64,000 nucleotides of DNA, from the NCBI GenBank assembly GCA_016213845.1, contig JACQZN010000042.1, positions 1-64,000 of the forward strand. Reading direction: 5' to 3'. Within the stretch, counting starts at the first letter, position 1. Each line of letters starts with the position of its first letter. Under the pieces are notes generated by a model. That model had not been told where the DNA came from. It worked only from the letters and a program-made list of their open reading frames with translations, and searched no databases. Both the position numbers and the translations under genes were made by a program. Origin of the DNA: Candidatus Wallbacteria bacterium. Lineage in GTDB: Bacteria; Muiribacteriota; UBA6191; JACPRK01. Below, in pieces: positions 31,037 to 38,855 of the stretch.

Positions 31037-33328
31037 TTGCGCGGGTCCGTACGGCTGAACGGGCTGGCGGTGCCACTTGCGCTCGTGCTGGCGGTGGGGA
31101 CGCTCTGGGCACAGAGCGAGATGGAGGACCTGCCTCGCGCGCCGCAGATTGCGGGGGGCGGCCCGGCAAGCAGCCAGTCCGACGCGGGCGGGCGGGCCGG
31201 CGCCAGCGCGACGGCTTCGACAGACGGGTCGGTCACGCTGAAGCAGCTGGGCCTTCCGGCCGATGCGCTCGATCAGGCGGAACGGCGCCTGCCCTCACCG
31301 GAGCAGCGTGCCGCGACCAACGCCGCCGCCGGATTCCCGGCCGCGCCCGCGAGCTTCCTCCCCCTCGAGAAGGCCGCCGTCGTCCAGATCGCCGCCGCAC
31401 CGCAGGCGGACCCCTGGGCGCAGGCCCAGCAGGCCGTCGAGCTCGTTGGCTCGGTCCTGGCCGAGAACGACAGCTCCGATTCGCGCCGCGCCAGGCTCGA
31501 GGAGTTGACCGCCGACATCGGGCGTTCCCTCGAGACCGCCGTCCCTGACGGGCTGGCCGCCAAGAACAAGGCCCTCGCCGAGCGCCTCGACGCCTTCAAG
31601 CAGCTCCTGGACAGCTACTTCGCGACCAGCTACGGCAAGCTCTCCTACTTCAGCTTCGAACGGTATTCCCGCTGGTGGCGGCGCCGCGGCGTCGCAAGCG
31701 AGCTCCGTGAGGCGCTCGACCGCCTGGGCGCCGAGGTTCGCGCTGCCCGAGCCGCCGCCCCTGCGGCCGGCCCCGCCGCACCCGCTCTTGCGCCCCCCGT
31801 CTTGGCGCGCTTCCCGTCCCGGGCGGGCGCCGGCCTCAAAGAGGGCGAGCTCCCGACCGTGACGGTCCGCTCGCCCTCGGGGAAGCTCACCCGGGTCCAT
31901 GCGTTCCCCGACGCCGGCGCCTTCGCCGTCCGGGTGATGGCACCCGAAAAGGGGCGCTGGACGGCCACGGCTGCCAGTGGCGACGAAGTCTCGTTCGATT
32001 CCACGTCGACGGGCGGCAAGAGCATCCGGATCGACCCGAAGTCGCCCAAGACCTTCACCCGGGCCGATGGCCGCCGATTCACACCCGTCGGGATGAACCT
32101 TTGCTGGGTGCTCGAAGGCAACTCGCCCCAGGAGCGCGCCGAGGGCTGGCGGCGCTACCTCGACAAGATGGCCGCCACGGGCCAGAACTGGGTCCGCGTC
32201 TGGTGCTGCCCCTGGAGCATGTTCATCGAGGGCAACCAGACCGGCGTGGGCCGCTACGACGCCAAGGCGGCAGCGGCGCTGGACCGGGTGTTCGAGCTGG
32301 CCGCGGAGCGCGGCATCTACGTGCAGCTGGTCCTGGAGTACCACGGCATGTTGCGCCCGAAGAACGACTGGTCTCGCAACGCCTACAACGCCGCCAACGG
32401 AGGGCCCTGCCAGAAGCCGGGCGAGTTCTTCTCAAGCGCCGCGGCGCGCCGCTACTTCAAGCGGCGGCTCGATTACATGATCGCCCGCTACTCCGGCTAC
32501 GAGAACCTGCTGGCCTGGGAGCTCTGGAATGAGGTCGATCTCACGCTCTGCAACCCAGTCAACGTCCTGCGGTGGCACGAGGAGATGGGCGCGTACCTGA
32601 AGCAACACGACCCTGCCGGCCACCTCGTGACGACCTCGACCGCCGGCGAGACGGTCCTCTATGCGCCGCTCTGGATGCAGCGCGAGCTGGACTACGCCCA
32701 GATCCACATCTACCGGCGCGACCTGGCGAAGAGCCTTCCCGGCTTCATCGACAACATCGACCACTACCGCAAGCCTTCGCTGGCTGGCGAGGCCGGTCAG
32801 GACGCCGCCTGGGAACCCTACATCTGGGAGACCAAGTTCGACCCCGCCGCCATCGGCCTGCATGATGCGCTGTTCGCCGGGCTCGTGAGCGGCTCGGCTG
32901 GCACCGGCATGTTCTGGTGGTGGGACAAGTACATCGAGACGTCGAACCACTACGGCGTCTTCCGCCCCGCCTCGAAGCTGGCGACCTGGATGGAGGCGAT
33001 GTCGGGCGACATCGGCAAGGCGTCGGTCAGCGTCAGCGGCTCGAAGGTCCGGGGGCTGGGGCTGCACGCGCCCGGCCGCGTGCTTGTCTGGCTCAAGGAC
33101 GAGGACTACGTCCCGACCGAAAAGGTCCCGACTCCCTCCGCTGTCACCCGTGGCGCCGCGCGCGTGAAGGTCGAGGTCCCCGCCGAAGGCAGCTGGGAGC
33201 TGACCCGTTTCGACACCTGGACGGGCGAGCAGAAGCCTGCAGGCACCGTGACGGCCCACGGTCGCAAGCTCGAATTCGAGGCCGCCTCGTTCTCCCGGGA
33301 CGTCGCCTACCTGGGCATCCAGCGATAG
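31037..33328 (+). CDS. Secreted glycoside hydrolase, GH5/cellulase-like, with N-terminal accessory region
   Basis: A 763-residue exported enzyme. From TTG 31037, preceded by an AGGAAG site, it begins with a signal peptide (LAVPLALVLAVGTLWAQS). Residues about 30-270 are a low-complexity and helical region. Residues about 280-350 form a beta-sandwich like DUF5060 (KLTRVHAFPDAGAFAVRVMA), and the TIM-barrel hydrolase runs from about 355 to 690. Candidate catalytic residues are the Glu in LLAWELWNEVD (acid/base) and the Glu in SLAGEAGQDAAW (nucleophile). The C-terminal strand-rich tail (VEVPAEGSWELTRFDTWTGE) is common in this group. It probably cleaves beta-linked polysaccharide. The frame is open further 5' but crosses the palindrome. 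Confidence 0.75.
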   Translation: MRGSVRLNGLAVPLALVLAVGTLWAQSEMEDLPRAPQIAGGGPASSQSDAGGRAGASATASTDGSVTLKQLGLPADALDQAERRLPSPEQRAATNAAAGFPAAPASFLPLEKAAVVQIAAAPQADPWAQAQQAVELVGSVLAENDSSDSRRARLEELTADIGRSLETAVPDGLAAKNKALAERLDAFKQLLDSYFATSYGKLSYFSFERYSRWWRRRGVASELREALDRLGAEVRAARAAAPAAGPAAPALAPPVLARFPSRAGAGLKEGELPTVTVRSPSGKLTRVHAFPDAGAFAVRVMAPEKGRWTATAASGDEVSFDSTSTGGKSIRIDPKSPKTFTRADGRRFTPVGMNLCWVLEGNSPQERAEGWRRYLDKMAATGQNWVRVWCCPWSMFIEGNQTGVGRYDAKAAAALDRVFELAAERGIYVQLVLEYHGMLRPKNDWSRNAYNAANGGPCQKPGEFFSSAAARRYFKRRLDYMIARYSGYENLLAWELWNEVDLTLCNPVNVLRWHEEMGAYLKQHDPAGHLVTTSTAGETVLYAPLWMQRELDYAQIHIYRRDLAKSLPGFIDNIDHYRKPSLAGEAGQDAAWEPYIWETKFDPAAIGLHDALFAGLVSGSAGTGMFWWWDKYIETSNHYGVFRPASKLATWMEAMSGDIGKASVSVSGSKVRGLGLHAPGRVLVWLKDEDYVPTEKVPTPSAVTRGAARVKVEVPAEGSWELTRFDTWTGEQKPAGTVTAHGRKLEFEAASFSRDVAYLGIQR

Positions 33329-33341
33329 TCCCCGAGCCGCC

Positions 33342-34535
33342 TCATACTGCCGGCGTGCGGGTGGCGACGAAGGCTTCGCCGCGGGTGGGGATCTCGAAGG
33401 CGAAGAGGCTACCCTCGCCGGGCTTCGACTCGACCCAGACCCGCCCGCCGTGCAGCTCGACGATCTGCTTGACGATCGCCAGGCCCAGTCCGCTGCCCCG
33501 CTCGCCAGTGGGCGACTTCACCGAAGTCTGCGAGAACTTGCGGAACAGCCGGGACTGGTCGGCCTCCGGGATTCCGGGCCCTCGGTCTTCCACCCAGACT
33601 CGCAGCCGGCTGCCGTCGGCCTGTGCGCCGATGACGATGGGGCGGTTGTCGGGGCTGAACTTGATGGCGTTGTTGAGCAGGTTGTTGATCACCTGCGTCA
33701 GCTTGTGCGGATCGGCCACGACAGCCGGGAGGTTTCTCGGCAGGTGCACCTGCACGTCCAGTCCCTTGCGGTGCGCCATGAAGTGGTTGCGCTCCACGCA
33801 GAGCGTGATGATGTGCATCACCTGCACTTCGACCGGGTAGATCTCCATCCGCCCGGCCTCCATCTTGGCGATGTCGAGGACGTTGTTCACCAGCCCGAGC
33901 ATGTAGATCGCGGTGTCCTGGATTCCCTGGATGGACCTCTGCTGAAAAGGAGTCAAAGGAGCCGCCGAGGAGTCCATGAGGATGCCGACGAGAGCGAGGA
34001 TGCTCGATAGCGGGCCCTTCAGATCGTGGCTGGCGATGGACAGCACCTCGTCCTTGAGGACATTGAGGCGCTTGAGCTCGTCGCGCCCCTGCTTCATCAG
34101 GAGCTGGTTGCGCACGCGCGCCAGCAGGATCTCTCGATTGAACGGCTTGCTGATGTAATCGCTGGCGCCGACGTCGAGTCCGCGCACCGTGTCGTCGGGG
34201 CTGTCCTGCGAGGTCACCAGAACCACCGGAATGTCCGACGTCTCCCGGGTGCGTCTCAGCTGCGCGCAGACGTCCAGCCCGTTCATGTCGTCCATCACCA
34301 CGTCCAGCATCACCAGGTCGGGCGGGCGAGCCGCCGCTGCCGCCAGGGCGAGCGTGCCCCCAGGGGCGGTCTCCACCTCGTATCCGGCGGCAGTCAGCTC
34401 CTCCTGCAGGTAGGTTCGGTAGAGCTCGCTGTCGTCGACCACCAGCACGCGGACGCGCGCCGGCTCGGCAACCGACGGCTCGGGTGGAGTCGCGCGCGAA
34501 GCCTGGGACTTCTCGCCTGGCCTTTGACCGCTCAT
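33342..34535 (-). CDS. Receiver-histidine kinase hybrid protein
   Basis: A 397-residue cytosolic signalling protein. Residues about 28-150 form a receiver domain (VRVLVVDDSELYRTYLQ, phosphoacceptor Asp in VMLDVVMDDMNG, switch Lys in DYISKPFN). Residues about 155-230 are a HisKA dimerisation domain with the phosphoacceptor His in LSIASHDLKGPLSSIL, and residues 270-390 are a HATPase_c domain (NLLNNAIKFSPDN, VEDRGPGIPEADQSRLF, SGLGLAIVKQI). There is no membrane or DNA-binding domain. It is the last gene of a three-gene operon. ATG 34535 has a good AGAGGA site; an earlier ATG at 34595 overlaps the upstream stop by 8 bases. Confidence 0.85.
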   Translation of the reverse strand: MSGQRPGEKSQASRATPPEPSVAEPARVRVLVVDDSELYRTYLQEELTAAGYEVETAPGGTLALAAAAARPPDLVMLDVVMDDMNGLDVCAQLRRTRETSDIPVVLVTSQDSPDDTVRGLDVGASDYISKPFNREILLARVRNQLLMKQGRDELKRLNVLKDEVLSIASHDLKGPLSSILALVGILMDSSAAPLTPFQQRSIQGIQDTAIYMLGLVNNVLDIAKMEAGRMEIYPVEVQVMHIITLCVERNHFMAHRKGLDVQVHLPRNLPAVVADPHKLTQVINNLLNNAIKFSPDNRPIVIGAQADGSRLRVWVEDRGPGIPEADQSRLFRKFSQTSVKSPTGERGSGLGLAIVKQIVELHGGRVWVESKPGEGSLFAFEIPTRGEAFVATRTPAV

Positions 34536-34587
34536 CGGGTCGTCATCCTCTGGCTGGGTTCCGAGCGACAGCGCCCCGTGGCCGGGA

Positions 34588-35334
34588 TCAGGCATCCAGG
34601 CCGCGGCGCTGGACGAAGCGGATCATCTCAGGCCCGGCAGGCTGGCCCTTACGCTGAAGGAATCGCATGCTGTCGGCCGTCATCGAAAGCACGTCGACCG
34701 GCCCGCCGACGCTGGGGAAGCGAGGCTCGAAGCGCAGCGTGAGGATGGTCGTCTCCACCAGGTAGCGGGCGTAATCGACCGCGTCCGGCAGCGGCATCAG
34801 GTGAAAGGGGGGCAGGGTATCCGGGCTGATGAGCCGGTCCACCACGGACGTGTCGCCTCCCCGCAGCACTCCGTACTGCAGGCGGCCGTCACGGTCGATG
34901 TTGGATCGGCGCACGCCGTCGGGGTTGCCGGTGTCGACGGTGTAGACGTGGGGGACGCCGACGCCGCCCTCGTCGTCATAGCCGGCCAGGATGAAGAGCG
35001 CCCGGTTCTCCGGGGTGTGCTCTCGAAAGTACTGGTGGAGCAGCTGGGCCATCTCGACGGTCTTTCGGTTGGAGCGGTCGTTCACCTCGGCGAATCGCTT
35101 GACGTAGCTCTCGACCGGCAGGTCGCGAAGGATGGCGTCGCCGTAGGTGAGCAGGCCGACTCCGCTGTTGGGGAGCGCGAAGACCTTGTAAGCCGAGTCG
35201 GAGAGGACGAGCGGCGTGTGGACGACCTCCGTGCCGCCGGGAGTCGTCTTGGTGGCCGTGCTCTGCATCGTGGTGCGGCTGTCGGCGGCCAGGACGATGC
35301 CGGTAGGGACGAAGACGGCGATGACGAGGCTCAC
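34588..35334 (-). CDS. Proteasome-like Ntn-hydrolase family protein
   Basis: A 248-residue protein starting SLVIAVFVPTGIVLAADSR after the initiator Met. This aligns with the 20S proteasome beta-subunit N-terminus: after Met removal a Ser takes the place of Thr1 and an Asp falls at position 17 (AADSR). The following SDSAYKVFALPNSGVGLLTY resembles the beta-strand after Lys33 in HslV and proteasomes, but the catalytic Lys33 equivalent cannot be placed with confidence. It may be an active Ser-dependent peptidase or an inactive relative. It overlaps the upstream 550-residue gene by four bases and precedes the receiver-kinase hybrid by 52 bases. Anbu-type partner genes are absent. Confidence 0.6.
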   Translation of the reverse strand: MSLVIAVFVPTGIVLAADSRTTMQSTATKTTPGGTEVVHTPLVLSDSAYKVFALPNSGVGLLTYGDAILRDLPVESYVKRFAEVNDRSNRKTVEMAQLLHQYFREHTPENRALFILAGYDDEGGVGVPHVYTVDTGNPDGVRRSNIDRDGRLQYGVLRGGDTSVVDRLISPDTLPPFHLMPLPDAVDYARYLVETTILTLRFEPRFPSVGGPVDVLSMTADSMRFLQRKGQPAGPEMIRFVQRRGLDA

Positions 35335-36983
35335 GATGATTTCTGGTACGAAGCCGGGGCCGGGGCGACCCAGACCAGTCCGGACTCTTCCTTCACGGTG
35401 GCGAAGATGTCGACGGCCTCGGGGCCTTCGTCGAAGAAGGAGTAGAAGCCGATCTCATCATACCCCAGCCGTCCCAGCTCGGCGGACTTGCGGAAGGGGC
35501 GCAGATAGAAGCGGCAACGGGCCAGTCGCTCCTCCGCCCACTGGGCGTCCGCGACTGTCGCGGCGGATTCGCGCAGCTCGGCCAGGTGCTCGGCGATGCG
35601 CTCGCGCGCGCGCTGTTCCTCGGCGCGCAGGAAGTCGAGGTAGGCGACCAGGTTGTTGAAGCTCGCCAGGACGCGCTCCTGGGCGACGTCGAAGAGCTTC
35701 ATCATGTAAGTCCTGTCGGGTCCGAACACCTGGATGACCTCCGCGAGGTTGAGCTCGATCTCGGGGTCGAAGGGGAGCAGACCGTAGCGGTGGACGGAGC
35801 CCTGGGCCCCGACCCGGGGATGGAGCAGCATCCGCTCCCGGAAGGCGCGGATCGGGTCGTGCGTCGTCATCACGCGGTCGGTGCGGTGCGAGCCTGCGAC
35901 GTAGACGCAGAGCAGGTCGCGCGTGCCTTCGCGGACGAACTTGTTGAGGAGGGGCTCGACGGGGAGCCCCGAACGATCGGTCGGGAACTCGCCCGGCAAG
36001 CTGACGAAGGCGCGCTCGAGGTCTTCGTGGTCCTCGAAGATGTGCGCGATCCCCGAGTGCTCGGGCGTGGAGAGCATGATCTTGCTGTTGAGCAGGTGCG
36101 CCACGTCGAGGACCATCCCGGGCCGGAAGCGGTCGAAGACATCCGGCGAGAGGCGCGTCGACTGCTCGAAGGCTTCCTGGTACATCTCGGTCATACGAGA
36201 GTGAAAGCGCCTGAGCTGCCCGGCCGTGCATATGATGAAGTTGGGGGGCTCGACGTTCTCGATGGCCAGGCGCACGCCACGCTCCGGGTTCTTGCACCAG
36301 CGGACGAGATCGACGCCGAGCTGTTCGCGGGTGATCAGCTCCAGGATCTGCGCGGCCAGCCGGTAGCGCGGCATCGTCAGGAGCGGTGCGGCGTCGTACT
36401 CGCGGAAGAGCCCCTGCAGGTCATCGGCCAGGGCCCGCTGCGTGGTCAGGAACGTGGCCAGCCTGTCCTGCCACTCTTCCAGCCGGTAGAGGAAGTGGTC
36501 GATGAGCGCCTTCAAGCTCGTGTGAAGGGCCACGCGGCGGTGGTTGGTGATGAGGAGGGCCTCTTCGGGCTGGGGCCAGAACCGGCGGCTTTTCAGGTTG
36601 TAGGTGCCGGGGTGGAGGACCACGGAGTCGGCCAGGACGCGGAAGGCCATGTCGATCGCCTCGCGCGTCTCGCGGACAGACCACTCCAGGTGGATCTGGT
36701 TCTCGTAGTCGGTGATGTCGGTCTCGCCGACCGGCGCGTGGATGGCCCAGTATCGGTTGTTGAGCAGGAAGGCCGGGAAACCCTGCAGCTCGAGCAAGTC
36801 GAGGCTGGACCAGGCGCCGCTCTGGCGGTTCTGGTAGTGGGCCTCCTGCTGAAGCTCGCAGGCCCCCAGGCAGCCGGCGTAGATGAGCAGTTTCTGCTCC
36901 AGCTCGCGCCGGTAGAAGCCGCGATCGTACTTGTAGTGCTCCTCCTCGTTGAGATTGGTCTGACCGTAGTCCCAGAGGGACAT
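35331..36983 (-). CDS. Conserved hypothetical protein, possible TIM-barrel N-terminal part
   Basis: A 550-residue cytosolic protein I do not recognise. A stretch near residues 115-135 (SVRETREAIDMAFRVLADSV, followed by VLHPGTYNLKSRR) resembles a xylose isomerase-like or endonuclease IV-like barrel, but metal ligands of those families cannot be traced through. The C-terminal part is alpha-helical (FNNLVAYLDFLRAEEQRARE). It is the first gene of an operon with the Ntn hydrolase (4-base ATGA overlap) and the receiver-kinase hybrid, which suggests a shared signalling or protein-quality task. ATG 36983 was chosen as the conserved-looking start; ATG 37040 is an in-frame alternative. Confidence 0.55.
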   Translation of the reverse strand: MSLWDYGQTNLNEEEHYKYDRGFYRRELEQKLLIYAGCLGACELQQEAHYQNRQSGAWSSLDLLELQGFPAFLLNNRYWAIHAPVGETDITDYENQIHLEWSVRETREAIDMAFRVLADSVVLHPGTYNLKSRRFWPQPEEALLITNHRRVALHTSLKALIDHFLYRLEEWQDRLATFLTTQRALADDLQGLFREYDAAPLLTMPRYRLAAQILELITREQLGVDLVRWCKNPERGVRLAIENVEPPNFIICTAGQLRRFHSRMTEMYQEAFEQSTRLSPDVFDRFRPGMVLDVAHLLNSKIMLSTPEHSGIAHIFEDHEDLERAFVSLPGEFPTDRSGLPVEPLLNKFVREGTRDLLCVYVAGSHRTDRVMTTHDPIRAFRERMLLHPRVGAQGSVHRYGLLPFDPEIELNLAEVIQVFGPDRTYMMKLFDVAQERVLASFNNLVAYLDFLRAEEQRARERIAEHLAELRESAATVADAQWAEERLARCRFYLRPFRKSAELGRLGYDEIGFYSFFDEGPEAVDIFATVKEESGLVWVAPAPASYQKSS

Positions 36984-37384
36984 ACCGGCGGCCCCGCCCT
37001 GAGCGCGGGAGGAGGTCGGGAACCGGCCACGGATCAGCATCGCGGGGTTCCCTGGGCAGGCAGCGAAAGCCGGCCGGTTCGTACCGGGCGCTGGAAGGCA
37101 GTGAAAGGATCGATGCAGCTCATCGTGTCGAGAAAGCTCCTGGCCGGCGGCGGGGTCTCCAGGAGACTGCGACCCTCGGGCGGCGTCTCCCCCCGGCCCT
37201 GCTCGGGGCGATTCTACCAGACCGCGATCGCGAAGCGAATTCCGGGGAAAAAAAGCAAACTTCTACCGGGCTTCGTCAGAAGGCTGCGACGGGTAGAAGT
37301 TTGAAAGGTTTCCGGAAGGTATCCGCATGGATCATCGGCACTCGGGGGGGAAGGTTGAGGTGAATGATCCGGCTGGCGCGAACC
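36984..37384. other. 400-base intergenic region
   Basis: No credible gene. It carries the presumed promoter region of the 550-residue gene and, at 37248-37303, a terminator-like stem-loop for the endonuclease IV gene that ends at 37385. An additional short hairpin (CTTCGTCAGAAG) lies inside the loop of that structure. Confidence 0.6.
37248..37303 (-). terminator. Intrinsic terminator downstream of nfo (minus strand)
   Basis: Arms 37256-37267 and 37292-37303 are 12-base perfect complements (CAAACTTCTACC / GGTAGAAGTTTG) with a 24-base loop that can itself pair. Read on the minus strand the stem is followed directly by a run of seven T (complement of A37248-A37254). The distance of about 80 bases from the nfo stop fits a Rho-independent terminator. 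Confidence 0.65.
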
Positions 37385-38281
37385 CTATCGGGCCCTGGCC
37401 CCTTCGACGAGCGAGGCGAGTGTTCGGAGGTTCATCACGTCCTCGGCCATGTCCTCTTTCTTGGGAGTTTCGAGAATCTTCGGGACGCAGGCCAGCCGCC
37501 GGTCGTTGACCAGGCAGCGAAAGGCTTCCAGGCCGATCTCGCCCTGGCCGATGTGCTCGTGGCGGTCGACGCGCGAGCCGAGGCCCTTCTTGCTGTCGTT
37601 GACGTGGATGATGCGGATGCGATCGATGCCGATGCGGCGGTCGAGCTCGGCCATCGTGGCTTCGTAGCCGGCAGCGGTGCGGATGTCGTAGCCGCCGGCG
37701 AAGGCGTGGCAGGTGTCGAAGCAGATGCCCAGGCGATCGGGCTCCCGGACGCGGGCGAGGATTCCCTCCAGGTGCTCGAACCGGTGGCCCAGGCAGCTGC
37801 CCTGGCCGGCTGCGTTTTCGAGGAGCACCCGCACGCGGAAGCCGGCGCAAGCGGCGTGCGCGCGATCGAGGCCGGCCGCGATGCGGTCCAAACCGGTCTC
37901 TTCGCCGGCGCCCATGTGCGCGCCCGGGTGGAGGATGAGGAACGGGATGCCGAGCGCCTCGCAGCGCTGGAGCTCGTCGATGAGGCCGGCGAGCGACTTC
38001 TCGGCGACAGGGCCTTCGGAGGCTCCGAGGTTGATGAGATAGCTGGCGTGGGCGCACGTCGCCCGAGCCAGCTCCGAGGTGGTCAGCCGTTCGCGGAAAA
38101 GCTCCACGTCTGGGGCCGCCAGGGGAGCAGCGTTCCAGCCGCGCGCGTTCTTGGTGAAGATCTGTACGGCCCGGCAGCCGATGGAATCTCCGCGCTCGAA
38201 GGCGCGGTGCAGGCCCCCCGCGACGCTCATGTGCGCACCGGCCAAGAGCGGCAACGGCTCGGGCGGCGCGGCTTCGCGCAC
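37385..38281 (-). CDS. nfo: Endonuclease IV (AP endonuclease, TIM barrel)
   Basis: From GTG 38281 the protein has 298 residues. Endonuclease IV family blocks are present in order: GAHMSVAGGLHRAFERG, CRAVQIFTKNARGW, ATCAHASYLINLG, LILHPGAHMGAG, VLLENAAGQGSCLG, GICFDTCHAFAGGYD, IIHVNDSKKGLGSRVDRHEH and GQGEIGLEAF. They supply the His, Asp and Glu ligands of the trinuclear zinc site that cleaves abasic sites. The frame stays open upstream with a Lys/Arg/Pro-rich tail; a CTG at 38386 with AGGAGG five bases before it overlaps the previous stop as CTGA and could extend the protein by 35 residues. A terminator follows downstream. Confidence 0.9.
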   Translation of the reverse strand: MREAAPPEPLPLLAGAHMSVAGGLHRAFERGDSIGCRAVQIFTKNARGWNAAPLAAPDVELFRERLTTSELARATCAHASYLINLGASEGPVAEKSLAGLIDELQRCEALGIPFLILHPGAHMGAGEETGLDRIAAGLDRAHAACAGFRVRVLLENAAGQGSCLGHRFEHLEGILARVREPDRLGICFDTCHAFAGGYDIRTAAGYEATMAELDRRIGIDRIRIIHVNDSKKGLGSRVDRHEHIGQGEIGLEAFRCLVNDRRLACVPKILETPKKEDMAEDVMNLRTLASLVEGARAR

Positions 38282-38382
38282 CGGACGCTGTCTCGAGGCG
38301 GGCGCTGCGCGCTTGGCCTTCTTCGCGGGCGGCCTTTTCGCGGTTCTGGCCGGGAGGCGGGCAGCGGGCTGCTTTCGCGGCG

Positions 38383-38769
38383 TCAGACGGCCCTCCTGAA
38401 GGCCTTCTGCATCAGCAAGGCGTACTGGTCGTCGTCCAGTGAGAAGAGGGACTTCAGGCACGCGAAGAGCTCCTCCTCGTCCTGCTCGTACTTGCGGTCG
38501 GCGAAGATGTGCGCCAGCACGGTCTCGCAGAGCGAGGACGGCTCCATCGCGCGGCTTTCGCCGAGCAGCCCGGCTCGAAAGCGGCGGACGGAGGCCTGGA
38601 ATATCTCCTGGGCGCGACCCGAGTCGAGCCGCATCTTCCGGGCGATCGACAGGACGGTCTCGCGCTCCTTTTCGTCGACCCGGCCGTCTCGCAGCACCTC
38701 GTCGCAGACGAGCTGGAAGAGCGCCTCTGGGGTGAGCGGCTTGATGTTCTCGACGCAGTCGGCGGCCAT
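38383..38769 (-). CDS. TerB-like helical protein
   Basis: A 128-residue all-helical protein resembling TerB/DjlA-type domains: LVCDEVLRDGRVDEKERETV with the acidic Asp-x-x-x-Asp/Glu helix end, then AHIFADRKYEQDEEELFACL repeating the same acidic pattern. TerB domains bind metal or act in membrane and stress systems, but the exact role is unknown. No Shine-Dalgarno site precedes the ATG. Its stop overlaps a possible CTG start of nfo with an AGGAGG inside the last codons, implying coupling with nfo. It diverges from the HEAT/RDD membrane protein. Confidence 0.65.
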   Translation of the reverse strand: MAADCVENIKPLTPEALFQLVCDEVLRDGRVDEKERETVLSIARKMRLDSGRAQEIFQASVRRFRAGLLGESRAMEPSSLCETVLAHIFADRKYEQDEEELFACLKSLFSLDDDQYALLMQKAFRRAV

Positions 38770-38855
38770 GGCGGTTCGGGGCCAATTGTGACTGTGCGGT
38801 GCGAGGGATGCAATGGTGACGGCGCGGCCGGCGTGCTGCTAGGATCGCGATCGTC

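Noticed and set aside
34588-35334. Anbu or HslV protease
   Set aside because: The Anbu partner genes and the HslU ATPase are absent and the Lys33 position cannot be matched, so only a general Ntn/proteasome-like call is made.
35586-37304. Plus-strand open frame opposite the 550-residue gene
   Set aside because: It has the Glu/Val/Asp-rich composition of an antisense frame and no start region; the minus strand shows coupled overlaps with the next gene.
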